From NCBI RefSeq assembly GCF_001434935.1, contig NZ_AZEG01000007.1, forward strand, positions 60,736 through 124,735: 64,000 nt of DNA, written 5' to 3'. The notes beneath the pieces were generated by a model that was not told where the DNA came from, searched no databases, and was given only the letters and a program-made list of their open reading frames with translations. Position numbers and translations under genes: made by a program. The first letter of the stretch is position 1; every line of letters begins with the position of its first letter. Shown piece by piece: positions 18,737 through 26,271 of the stretch. Origin of the DNA: Liquorilactobacillus uvarum DSM 19971. GTDB lineage: Bacteria; Bacillota; Bacilli; Lactobacillales; Lactobacillaceae.

Positions 18737-20137
18737 ATGGTACGTGATGCAGAAAAATTATTGATCATCGGTGGTAGTGACGCTGGTATTTCAGCGGCCT
18801 TAAAGGCCAAAGAACTTAAACCGCAACTAAGAGTTCAAGTATTATTGGCAGATGAGTACCCTAATTTATCAATTTGTGGATTGCCCTATGCAGTTAGTGG
18901 GGAGGTACCCAATTGGCATTCATTAGCTCATCGGGATTTACAAGAATTAACGTCGACTGGCGTTGAGTTTCAAATGAATATGATTGCTAAGAAAATTGAT
19001 CCGCAGCAACATGAAGTTATCGCGCATTCGTTTGCGGGTGAATTACAAATTTATCATTATGATCATTTGGTTGTAGCCACTGGAGCCAAGCCAAAATTAT
19101 CTGGTATTACAGGGATAGACTTAGCGCGTACACAACAGCAGAATAGTAAAGTTCGTGTTTTGCATACGATGGCAGATTATTTTGCGCTTGAAACGAATTT
19201 GACTACAAACAGTGTGCAAAATGTGGCTATCGTAGGCTCCGGCTATATTGGGATTGAAATGGCGGAGGCGTTGCAGAAACGTCATTTAAACGTGACTATT
19301 TTTCAACGTGGCGCAGAGATACTATCAACGGTCGATGCTGATTTAGGCCAAATCGTTCATCAAAAATTAGTTGCTAATGATGTTCAGGTTGCAACTAACT
19401 TAACTGTTTCAGAAATTAATGAAACTGAAACTAAGGTGAAGGTTGTTGGTGTGAATGCGGATCAAAAGATAAATACTTATGATTTTGATTTGGCTTTAGT
19501 TGTGGTTGGTGTTCAGCCGAATACTGATTTATTAGTCGCAGCTGGTTCCGAAACTGGAATTGCTGGTGCCGTCAAGGTTGATCAATATATGCAAACTACG
19601 TTACCAGATATATGGGCGGCCGGTGATTTAGTTGAAACAAAACATCATTTGTTAGGGAAGGCTTACTTACCGCTGGGCACAACGGCACACAAACAAGGGC
19701 GAACTGCCGGGTTCAATGTTGCTGGTGTTCCACGTACCTTTAAGGGTAGCATTGGGACTCAAGTGCTAAAGGTATTTGATCTAGTAGTTGCGCGGACTGG
19801 ATTATTAGCAAAGGAGGCCATACAGGCAGATTTTGCGCCATTTACTGTAACAACCGACGTCGATGATCATAAAGCGTATTTTCCGGGTGCACATAAGATT
19901 AAGATCAGGATTACCGGTGATCAACATACCGGCCGACTTTTAGGCGTACAGGTAATTGGTTATTACGGTAGTGAAGTTGCCAAACGTTGTGATATTTTTG
20001 CAGTGGCAATTTTTAATAATATGACGGTGGCGGAAATTAGTGATTTAGATTTATCCTATTCACCACCAGTTGGCTCACCTTGGGATGCAGTACAGATTGC
20101 GACTCAGAATTGGGAGCAACAAAGTTTGAAATATTAA
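18737..20137 (+). CDS. FAD-dependent pyridine nucleotide-disulfide oxidoreductase (CoA-disulfide reductase/NADH oxidase-like)
   Basis: 466 residues. FAD dinucleotide fold LLIIGGSDAGISAALKA near residue 8, single active-site Cys in LSICGLPYAVSG near 52 (as in CoA-disulfide reductase and NADH oxidase), ATG motif LVVATGAKP, NAD fold VAIVGSGYIGIEMAEAL near 165, second FAD motif DIWAAGDL, then the C-terminal dimerisation domain. Last gene of the ars operon. In this context it may recycle low-molecular-weight thiols or reduce an arsenic-thiol partner; this is inference. Ends before a strong terminator. Confidence 0.85.
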   Translation: MVRDAEKLLIIGGSDAGISAALKAKELKPQLRVQVLLADEYPNLSICGLPYAVSGEVPNWHSLAHRDLQELTSTGVEFQMNMIAKKIDPQQHEVIAHSFAGELQIYHYDHLVVATGAKPKLSGITGIDLARTQQQNSKVRVLHTMADYFALETNLTTNSVQNVAIVGSGYIGIEMAEALQKRHLNVTIFQRGAEILSTVDADLGQIVHQKLVANDVQVATNLTVSEINETETKVKVVGVNADQKINTYDFDLALVVVGVQPNTDLLVAAGSETGIAGAVKVDQYMQTTLPDIWAAGDLVETKHHLLGKAYLPLGTTAHKQGRTAGFNVAGVPRTFKGSIGTQVLKVFDLVVARTGLLAKEAIQADFAPFTVTTDVDDHKAYFPGAHKIKIRITGDQHTGRLLGVQVIGYYGSEVAKRCDIFAVAIFNNMTVAEISDLDLSYSPPVGSPWDAVQIATQNWEQQSLKY

Positions 20138-20155
20138 TTATTTATTTAAAATATT

Positions 20156-20208
20156 CCAACATCCAGTTGAAGCTTATATTTTAAGCGTCAACTGGATGTT
20201 GGCGTTTT
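20156..20208 (+). terminator. Terminator of the ars operon
   Basis: 15-bp perfect stem (20156-20170 with 20188-20202) with a smaller inner GCTT/AAGC stem in the loop and CGTTTTAT after it, 18 bp past the oxidoreductase stop. Confidence 0.88.
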
Positions 20209-20276
20209 ATAACCTAGTTATTTTTGTGATGGAGTTTCAATTACTAATATTAAGTGTAAAATATGGTTCATCATTA

Positions 20277-20304
20277 AACTATTACATGATATAATGTAAT
20301 AGTT
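20277..20304 (+). promoter_or_regulatory. Palindromic operator and extended -10 promoter of the cadmium module
   Basis: Perfect 11-6-11 inverted repeat: AACTATTACAT (20277-20287), spacer, ATGTAATAGTT (20294-20304). The extended -10 TGATATAAT (20287-20295) lies within it, so repressor binding would block RNA polymerase directly. The likely ligand is the ArsR-family protein encoded next. Confidence 0.82.
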
Positions 20305-20339
20305 GGTCGTCACATAATTGTATTACAAGGAGGATACGC

Positions 20340-20696
20340 ATGATAAAAGTAGACTGTTGTCCGGATAAACCAGAATTAGCTAGCCGTGATTTACTGAGTG
20401 AAGAGAACGCAAGTGAGATCGTCTTACTTTTTAAAGTTCTATCCAATGATACAAGATTAAGAATTTTACATTGTTTAACGCGCGAGCCTAAAATATCAGT
20501 TGGCAAGATTGCGGCTAGGCTTAATATGAAAACTGCAGCTATTTCTAACCAGTTGCAGCGATTAGTTGATCAAAAAATTGTGAAAACTGAACGTGATGGA
20601 AATTTCATCAACTATGAAATTATTGATGAATGTACTGCTATTCTATTAGAACGTGCTTGGTGTTTAGCAGAAGACACAGGTAAAATTACGGGTTAA
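20340..20696 (+). CDS. ArsR/SmtB family metal-responsive repressor (CadC-like)
   Basis: 118 residues. Winged-helix fold VLSNDTRLRILHCLTREPKISVGKIAARLNMKTAAISNQLQRLVDQKIV. Possible metal ligands are the N-terminal DCCPDKPE (Cys6-Cys7) and the C-terminal helix (DECTAILLERAWCLAED). The CVC motif of classical CadC/ArsR is absent, so metal sensing differs from staphylococcal CadC. ATG behind AGGAGG. It is cotranscribed with cadD and has a perfect palindrome at its promoter. Confidence 0.86.
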   Translation: MIKVDCCPDKPELASRDLLSEENASEIVLLFKVLSNDTRLRILHCLTREPKISVGKIAARLNMKTAAISNQLQRLVDQKIVKTERDGNFINYEIIDECTAILLERAWCLAEDTGKITG

Positions 20697-20721
20697 TAAA
20701 TATGTGAAATGGGATGTTGCT

Positions 20722-21336
20722 ATGATTAAAACCATTATAACTGGTATTGTGCTATACGCCTCCACCGCGATTGATTTATTAGTTATTCTGATGTTATTAT
20801 TTTCAAAATATCGGTCAACAAAACATAAGCAACAAATTTATATTGGTCAATTTTTAGGTTCATACACATTGATAGCAATCAGTCTTTTTTTTGCGTTAGT
20901 ACTTCACTATGTGCCTGCTAAGTGGATTCTTGGATTTTTAGGTTTAATACCGATTGGCTTTGGGATTAAATATATCCTGAGTGACGAAGATGAAGCCGCT
21001 GAGGTTGATGAAAAAATCGAACAGCGAAAAGACAAAAATTTGATCGCAACGGTTGCTTTAATCACCGTTGCATCTTGTGGCTCTGATAACATTGGACTTT
21101 TTGTGCCTTACTTTGTATCGTTAACAATCGAACAACTAATAACGACGTTTATTGTTTTTACATTCTGTATCTTCATACTTGTCTATTTGGGTGATAAATT
21201 TTCGCGTGTGAAGATTGTTAAGAAATTGTTAGATAAATTTGGTAATTGGATTATGGCAATTATTTATATTGGATTAGGCATGATGATTATTTTAGAGAGT
21301 GACACAATTTCACATCTTATTAAAATACTTTTTTGA
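20722..21336 (+). CDS. cadD: CadD family cadmium resistance transporter
   Basis: 204 residues with five to six hydrophobic segments. MIKTIITGIVLYASTAIDLLVILMLLF at the N-terminus and LITVASCGSDNIGLFVPYF in the middle are typical of CadD, a LysE-like cadmium efflux protein of Gram-positive bacteria. I use the ATG at 20722, matching the family start, rather than the GTG at 20704. Downstream of the regulator, separated by 25 bp. Confidence 0.9.
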   Translation: MIKTIITGIVLYASTAIDLLVILMLLFSKYRSTKHKQQIYIGQFLGSYTLIAISLFFALVLHYVPAKWILGFLGLIPIGFGIKYILSDEDEAAEVDEKIEQRKDKNLIATVALITVASCGSDNIGLFVPYFVSLTIEQLITTFIVFTFCIFILVYLGDKFSRVKIVKKLLDKFGNWIMAIIYIGLGMMIILESDTISHLIKILF

Positions 21337-21376
21337 AAAAATAGGATATCTTTTTTGTTTATATAGAGGTGTTATA

Positions 21377-21663
21377 GTGGCATCAGAGAATTGGTTACTT
21401 GCAAAAAAAATTGTTTCGAATTACGGGTGTGGATTTGAAACATATTATAATATGAAAGTGAACGACGATCTTAGCTTAGCGTGATATTCTACGTAAAACT
21501 GAGACTTTTTGTTATTTAGGGGGCGGTAGGAGAAACATTTTGTTTTGTCTGGATTGATGGCGTACACGAGACAATTTTTAGTTTTGACCATACAAGAAAG
21601 CTGTTATCACGAAAGAAGAGACAATTATGGTCAGAATTAAATAAGGAACGATATTATTGGTGA
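21377..21663 (+). pseudogene. Degenerate hypothetical gene after cadD
   Basis: A GTG at 21377 with a GAGGTG site starts ASENWLLAKKIVSNYGCGFETYY, but the frame meets several stops from 21481. Related coding sense resumes in another frame (TETFCYLG, then AVGETFCFVWIDGVHETIFSFDH) and ends at TGA 21661-21663 after a Lys/Arg-rich tail (LWSELNKERYYW). This looks like one small gene broken by frameshifts and stops. Function unknown. Confidence 0.5.
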
Positions 21664-21679
21664 TTAAAAACTTAGTTTG

Positions 21680-21850
21680 ATGACTAATACTGATCCAACT
21701 ACATTATCAGATATGAATACAAGTAGTTTCATGATAGACACTATGTTTCAACGACTTTTGAAAGAAGGTTCAGAGCTTTCTAACAATTTCATGGATGTCC
21801 CAGATTTAAAAGCGGATACGAGTCGTATGTTATTCAGTGTGAAAAAATGA
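21680..21850 (+). CDS. Small hypothetical ORF or gene fragment
   Basis: 56 codons from ATG 21680: MTNTDPTTLSDMNTSSFMID.., ending DVPDLKADTSRMLFSVKK. No convincing ribosome site. It lies in decayed sequence between cadD and the orf8-like gene and may be a leftover piece of an inserted unit. Not recognised. Confidence 0.3.
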   Translation: MTNTDPTTLSDMNTSSFMIDTMFQRLLKEGSELSNNFMDVPDLKADTSRMLFSVKK

Positions 21851-21946
21851 AAACAGCTGTTTGTCCAGATTAGTGGTTCAAAACAGTAATTCTGTTCGTT
21901 GCGCATACAAAAAAGATCCGTTGACTCCGCTACACAAGAATAATTA

Positions 21947-21976
21947 AAAAAGCAAATTAATCGAAAAAAAGATTAA
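21947..21976 (-). repeat. Terminator-like repeat, copy 2, after the orf8-like gene
   Basis: TTAATC/GATTAA hairpin with T-rich tail on the minus strand, 14 bp past the stop of the orf8-like gene, so it serves as its terminator. Near-identical to 14044-14072. Confidence 0.7.
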
Positions 21977-21990
21977 TTTACTTTCAGTGA

Positions 21991-22191
21991 TTACTCTAGA
22001 TAGCGTTCTAAATTGAATTTATGAACAGTGTGGATAAAGTGTTCGTTTAATATTTGGTAACGATCCTCGTCAAAATATGAATGGCCCCAAGTAGTGATGT
22101 TGATAATTAATGGCTGAAATTCTTTAATAAGCTTTGCCATGGCAATTGGATCACCTTGTTGAGCTGCACAAATCGTTTCGGTATAATTCAT
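21991..22191 (-). CDS. Helix-turn-helix regulator, Tn916 orf8-like
   Basis: 66 residues. MNYTETICAAQQGDPIAMAKLIKEFQPLI is the short HTH_16-type helix pair shared with Tn916 Orf8 and sigma-like ICE proteins; DEDRYQILNEHFIHTVHKFNL follows. Good ribosome site GAGGAG. It lies downstream of the sigma-like gene, the same order as orf7-orf8 in Tn916, where these proteins raise transcription of recombination and transfer genes. Shorter than Tn916 Orf8. Confidence 0.78.
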   Translation of the reverse strand: MNYTETICAAQQGDPIAMAKLIKEFQPLIINITTWGHSYFDEDRYQILNEHFIHTVHKFNLERYLE

Positions 22192-22269
22192 CGCTATTCT
22201 CCTCGTAAAGTTAGATTTGGGTCGTCTAATTCTTATGGAGGAGGGGGTGAACGAATCTTGATGACTAAA

Positions 22270-22662
22270 TTAGTCGAAGAAAGTAGCAGCAATTTTGCTT
22301 AAGACCTTGCGATGCTGTTTAGAAATCGCTTGACTACTAACGTGCAAGATTTGTCCGATAGCTTTATCCGAAAGCTGCTCAACATATTTATAATAGAGTA
22401 ATTTCTTTTGTGGATCGGTCAATCTGGCTATTGAAATAACCAGCCTTTCATTGATGAAATACTCTTCAAGGTGTGCTGCTTGTTCCGCTTTAATTAATTT
22501 AACGCCCGGTAGCATCTCATCAATCAGGTATTCCAGCGTTTCCTCATTTAGTGGAACTTCAGGAACTTTGTGCTGCTCCTCCACATAAAGTGAGCGAGTC
22601 TTGTTTACCAGTGATAGCTTGGCATAATGCGAAAATGCTTGTTTGACATCTTGATCAGACAT
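22270..22662 (-). CDS. Sigma-70 region 4-like regulator, Tn916 orf7-like
   Basis: 130 residues. The C-terminal half is a sigma region 4 helix-turn-helix (ISIARLTDPQKKLLYYKYVEQLSDKAIGQILHVSSQAISKQHRKVL). The N-terminal part resembles Tn916 Orf7 in layout. The ATG at 22662 follows AAGGAGG with 7 bp spacing. Probably an activator of ICE genes; targets cannot be read. A promoter candidate is at 22732-22760. Confidence 0.83.
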   Translation of the reverse strand: MSDQDVKQAFSHYAKLSLVNKTRSLYVEEQHKVPEVPLNEETLEYLIDEMLPGVKLIKAEQAAHLEEYFINERLVISIARLTDPQKKLLYYKYVEQLSDKAIGQILHVSSQAISKQHRKVLSKIAATFFD

Positions 22663-22731
22663 AACAAATCCTCCTTTTACCAAACAAATACTAAAAATTG
22701 TTGCAAAATGAAACCGTTTTATAAACTTGTA

Positions 22732-22760
22732 TAAATAGATTATAAAATAAAGTCAGTCAA
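22732..22760 (-). promoter_or_regulatory. Promoter of the orf7-orf8-like genes
   Basis: On the minus strand TTGACT (22760-22755), 17-bp spacer, TATTTA (22737-22732), 70 bp upstream of the sigma-like gene. Confidence 0.55.
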
Positions 22761-23048
22761 TAATCTCAATAAATATTTTAGTTTGTCGAGGAAGTAAAAA
22801 AAATAAGTTCTAGGTGCATGTTTGTGACAAATTGTAAATAATCATTTTTGTGTTGGATAGTTCTGTTGCTTTATTTCAATTGATTAAATATAGGTGTTCA
22901 GGAAAAGACTTCATTAAAAATATTTGTATGAATAGGTTTCAATACAATAAGTTCATTGATTTAAAAAAAGTTGAACTAAAATGCTAAACCAACAAATTAA
23001 CTCCATAAATACAATCTACAATGAATATAGAAAGTGAGGTTTTTAATT
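22761..23048. other. Intergenic region at the divergent start of the copper cargo
   Basis: AT-rich, about 290 bp, between the minus-strand orf7-like promoter and the plus-strand membrane-protein gene. No further open frame or strong hairpin was seen. It marks the left edge of the copper/envelope block. Confidence 0.5.
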
Positions 23049-23519
23049 TTGATTATTATAGCATTAATGGTTTTAGCGCTTATATTATTGGCTGTGTTTC
23101 ATGTATGGCAAGAATCACGACTTTTATGGAAATCCAATTATATGGTAACTGTTGCTATAAGTAATATTTTATTTTTAGTTCTTGCTTTTATTATGTGGAT
23201 TCCGGCTAGAAATAATATTTTGCTCAGTGCATTGTTGGCCATTTTAATACTTCTTGGACTTATGTCGGGGGTTAGTGGCGTCGCTAAGGATGGATTTATG
23301 ATATCGGGTCTGTTGCCAACTTTAATTGACTTTAAGGACATTCAACAAATAAGTATGATGAACAAACAAATTGCACCCGATAAAACAGTTTTAGTGATCA
23401 CGGGTCAGTCAAAACGGAACAAACGGTTTAGTTTTATCTTCAAAAGTAATTCAGTTGAAGTACAGAACTTTGTCAATAAACACATTGCTGATCATGCTTC
23501 TGTTCAGAGTCATGAATAA
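23049..23519 (+). CDS. Small membrane protein with possible PH-like domain
   Basis: 156 residues from the TTG at 23049, behind AAGTGAGG; a GTG at 23034 lies in the ribosome site. Three hydrophobic segments in the first 80 residues (IIIALMVLALILLAVFH, MVTVAISNILFLVLAFIMW, LLSALLAILILLGLM), then a soluble domain of about 75 residues with alternating beta strands (KDGFMISGLLPTLIDFKDI.., KRFSFIFKSNSVEVQNFV) reminiscent of bacterial PH domains. No function is known to me. It precedes the first CopY gene. Confidence 0.6.
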   Translation: MIIIALMVLALILLAVFHVWQESRLLWKSNYMVTVAISNILFLVLAFIMWIPARNNILLSALLAILILLGLMSGVSGVAKDGFMISGLLPTLIDFKDIQQISMMNKQIAPDKTVLVITGQSKRNKRFSFIFKSNSVEVQNFVNKHIADHASVQSHE

Positions 23520-23536
23520 TTTTTTTTGCGTTTTCG

Positions 23537-23574
23537 TTTACAAATGTAATCATAAATGCTATGTTACAGATGTA
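23537..23574 (+). promoter_or_regulatory. Paired cop boxes and promoter of the copB operon
   Basis: TACAAATGTA (23539-23548) and TACAGATGTA (23565-23574), both fitting the CopY box TACANNTGTA. They overlap a promoter TTTACA (23537-23542), 17-bp spacer, TATGTT (23560-23565). CopY binding would block it until copper displaces zinc from the repressor. Confidence 0.88.
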
Positions 23575-23596
23575 GTCATCAGTAGAGGTGATGGTT

Positions 23597-23968
23597 TTGT
23601 TAAATCGCGAAGTTTGTTGTGTGACCAATGCTGAATATGAAGTCCTGCGAATTATTTGGCACTATCCGGGAATTTCAACCAAAGATATTTGTAAGGAAAT
23701 AAAAAAGCGAAAGAATTGGCAACTTAGTACTATAAAGACATTATTATTACGACTTGAAAATAAGACTTTGATTGTTAAGAATACCTACTATCATCAGGCT
23801 CATTATTATGCCCAATATAGTGAATCAATAGTCGTCTCTGCCTTTATCAAAAGGTTGCTTTCTAGGCGAGAAACCTTGTCACAAGAAGAATTCTTAGAAC
23901 TTGTGGAAAATAATCTCCAAAATAACTCCAGTGACATTGGTGGGCTGAAAATAAATGAAAAAACTTAA
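23597..23968 (+). CDS. CopY/BlaI family repressor without the C-terminal metal motif
   Basis: 123 residues. Winged helix of the BlaI/MecI/CopY family (TNAEYEVLRIIWHYPGISTKDICKEIKK..WQLSTIKTLLLRLENKTLI). Unlike canonical CopY, the C-terminus (DIGGLKINEKT) has no CxC..CxC site; a Cys pair occurs only near the N-terminus (REVCCVT). The TTG at 23597 is 6 bp after GAGGTG; an ATG at 23591 lies directly after that site. It follows paired cop boxes and overlaps the HMA-like gene by 14 bp. It may sense copper differently or depend on the second CopY. Confidence 0.8.
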   Translation: MLNREVCCVTNAEYEVLRIIWHYPGISTKDICKEIKKRKNWQLSTIKTLLLRLENKTLIVKNTYYHQAHYYAQYSESIVVSAFIKRLLSRRETLSQEEFLELVENNLQNNSSDIGGLKINEKT

Positions 23969-24206
23969 ACTTACCCTTGATAAAATGTGCTGTGAAAATG
24001 CTGTAAAAAGAATTTTTTTTGAGTTACATTCAATTAATGGAGTAGAGGAGACCCATTTTGATTTGGCGAGTCGTTCAGTGTTGATTTATCTTCAAGCAGG
24101 CACTTTACCGGCAATAGAGAGTAAATATCAGGATGAAAATTTGATTAATAAAGGATGTAAACAAGATGAAAAACAAAAAAAAGAAACAACAAAATCATGG
24201 AGATAA
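23955..24206 (+). CDS. HMA-like small protein (atypical CopZ)
   Basis: 83 residues. The pattern KLTLDKMCCENAVKRIFFELHSINGVEETHFDLASRSVLIYL is that of a heavy-metal-associated domain, but the MxCxxC loop is replaced by MCC, so the metal site has two adjacent Cys. A Lys-rich tail follows. It overlaps copY on the left and copB on the right, which suggests tight co-translation. A copper chaperone role for CopB is likely but not proven. Confidence 0.65.
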   Translation: MKKLKLTLDKMCCENAVKRIFFELHSINGVEETHFDLASRSVLIYLQAGTLPAIESKYQDENLINKGCKQDEKQKKETTKSWR

Positions 24207-26253
24207 TGATGTGCAATCAATGGATCATACTCATATGAATATGGAATCCAATGGTGGCGACATGATGCAACACGGTGGACAAATGATGCATATGGGGAAT
24301 ATGAAACGTAAATTTTGGGTATCACTGATTTTTTCACTTCCAATCATTGCATTATCACCTATGCTAAAATTCAGCTTTATGCCTAATCTAGTTTTTCCAG
24401 GTTCAGAGTGGTTAGTATTGATCTTGGCTACTTTTCTTTATATTTATGGTGGTGCACCATTCATTAAAGGTGCAAAAGCCGAATTAAAGGAAAGAAAACC
24501 AGAAATGATGACGCTTGTAGCGTTAGGCATAACTGTCTCCTATTTCTATAGTCTCTATGCTTTCACTATAAATCAATTTTTTGTAGCAGATACCCACGTT
24601 ATGGATTTCTTTTGGGAGTTAGCTACATTGATCGATATCATGTTGCTAGGTCATTGGATTGAAATGGATGCCGTTATGGCAGCAGGAAATGCACTTGAAA
24701 AAATGGCGGCTTTGCTACCTAATACTGCTACTATTGTTGCTGATAACGGTGATCATATTGAAAAACCACTAAATGAAGTTGTGATTGGTGAATCAGTAAT
24801 TGTTAAGGCAGGTGAGAAAATACCTACTGATGGTATTATTCTTGATGGAAATACAACTGTGAATGAAGCTTTAGTCACCGGTGAATCTAAAGCAGTAACT
24901 AAAATGAAAAATGATAAGGTTATTGGTGGATCCACTAACGGCTCTGGTGCCATTATGGTTAAGGTAACTGGAACTGGACAGTCTGGCTATTTAGCACAAG
25001 TTATGCAAATGGTAAGTAACGCACAAAAGGAGCAGTCTAAGGCAGAGGGCGTTGCTGATAAAGTTGCAGGACTATTGGTTTACGCAGCAGTTAGTGCTGC
25101 TATTCTTACCTTTATTGTGTGGTTATTGGTTTCAGGTGACTTTAATCTGGCATTAGAACGTACCGTTACGGTTCTGGTTATTGCATGCCCACATGCTTTA
25201 GGTCTTGCCATTCCGCTAGTAGTTGCGCGTTCAACCTCAATCGGTGCACAAAATGGATTGTTAACTAGAAAACGCCAAGCGTTAGAAGATGCTACTGAGT
25301 TAGATGCTATTCTTATGGATAAGACGGGTACTCTGACTGAAGGTAACTTTGCAGTAAATGACTATAAGGCTACAGACACAGCATATTCAAATGAACAAAT
25401 TCTATCGTTGATGGGTGCACTTGAATCTGGCTCAAGCCATCCATTATCGGTTGGTATCTTGTCAAAATTAAAAGAGCTAAATTTAAAAACTATTAAAGCA
25501 AAAAATATTCAAAACCTTCCTGGCGTAGGAATACAAGGCGAAATTAATAAAAAAAATATGACGATTGTTAATGAAAAGTATTTGCGTGAAAATAAAATCA
25601 AGTACGACAAAAATACAGCCAGTAAGTTAGCGTCTGCTGGTAACACAGTTAGTTTTCTCCTTGTTGCAAATATTAATGTTGGTTTTGTGGCCCAAGGTGA
25701 CCAAATTAAACCAGCGTCAATAGCATTGATCAATGGACTTAAAGCACAGCATATTCGTCCAGTTATGTTGACTGGAGATAATCAACAGGTGGCACAGCAA
25801 GTGGCTGAACGTCTTGGAATTGATCGACAGGATGTTCATGCCGAATTAAAGCCTGATGATAAGGAGAAGATAGTTAAGCAATATCAAGATAAGGGGTTTA
25901 AGGTTGCTATGGTTGGTGACGGTGTTAACGACGCGCCAAGTCTGGTTCGGGCAAATGTTGGGATTGCAATTGGTGCTGGAACCGATGTAGCGGTTGATTC
26001 TGCCGATATTGTTTTGGTACGAAGTGATCCGGCTGACATACTGAACTTTCTAAAGTTGGCAAAGCATACGACTAGAAAAATGGTACAAAACTTGTGGTTT
26101 GGTGCAGGGTATAACATTTTTGCTATTCCATTAGCTGCCGGAGTATTGGCATTTGCAGGAATTGTATTAAGCCCAGCTTTAGGTGCTGTTCTTATGGGGC
26201 TTTCAACTATTATTGTTGCTATCAACGCGCAGACATTACGAATTGGCAAGTAA
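24166..26253 (+). CDS. copB: Copper/silver-exporting P1B-type ATPase CopB
   Basis: 695 residues. His/Met-rich N-terminus (MDHTHMNMESNGGDMMQHGGQ..) typical of CopB instead of an HMA domain; eight membrane segments; actuator loop TGES; transmembrane CPH motif (ACPHALGLAIP, Cys near 341); phosphorylation site DKTGTLTEG near 385; HP motif SSHPLSVG; hinge GDGVNDAP. CPH places it in the P1B-3-type group. It pumps copper (and perhaps silver) out of the cell. ATG behind AAGGATG. Confidence 0.94.
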   Translation: MKNKKKKQQNHGDNDVQSMDHTHMNMESNGGDMMQHGGQMMHMGNMKRKFWVSLIFSLPIIALSPMLKFSFMPNLVFPGSEWLVLILATFLYIYGGAPFIKGAKAELKERKPEMMTLVALGITVSYFYSLYAFTINQFFVADTHVMDFFWELATLIDIMLLGHWIEMDAVMAAGNALEKMAALLPNTATIVADNGDHIEKPLNEVVIGESVIVKAGEKIPTDGIILDGNTTVNEALVTGESKAVTKMKNDKVIGGSTNGSGAIMVKVTGTGQSGYLAQVMQMVSNAQKEQSKAEGVADKVAGLLVYAAVSAAILTFIVWLLVSGDFNLALERTVTVLVIACPHALGLAIPLVVARSTSIGAQNGLLTRKRQALEDATELDAILMDKTGTLTEGNFAVNDYKATDTAYSNEQILSLMGALESGSSHPLSVGILSKLKELNLKTIKAKNIQNLPGVGIQGEINKKNMTIVNEKYLRENKIKYDKNTASKLASAGNTVSFLLVANINVGFVAQGDQIKPASIALINGLKAQHIRPVMLTGDNQQVAQQVAERLGIDRQDVHAELKPDDKEKIVKQYQDKGFKVAMVGDGVNDAPSLVRANVGIAIGAGTDVAVDSADIVLVRSDPADILNFLKLAKHTTRKMVQNLWFGAGYNIFAIPLAAGVLAFAGIVLSPALGAVLMGLSTIIVAINAQTLRIGK

Positions 26254-26271
26254 GTGCGAGGAGGGATTGAT

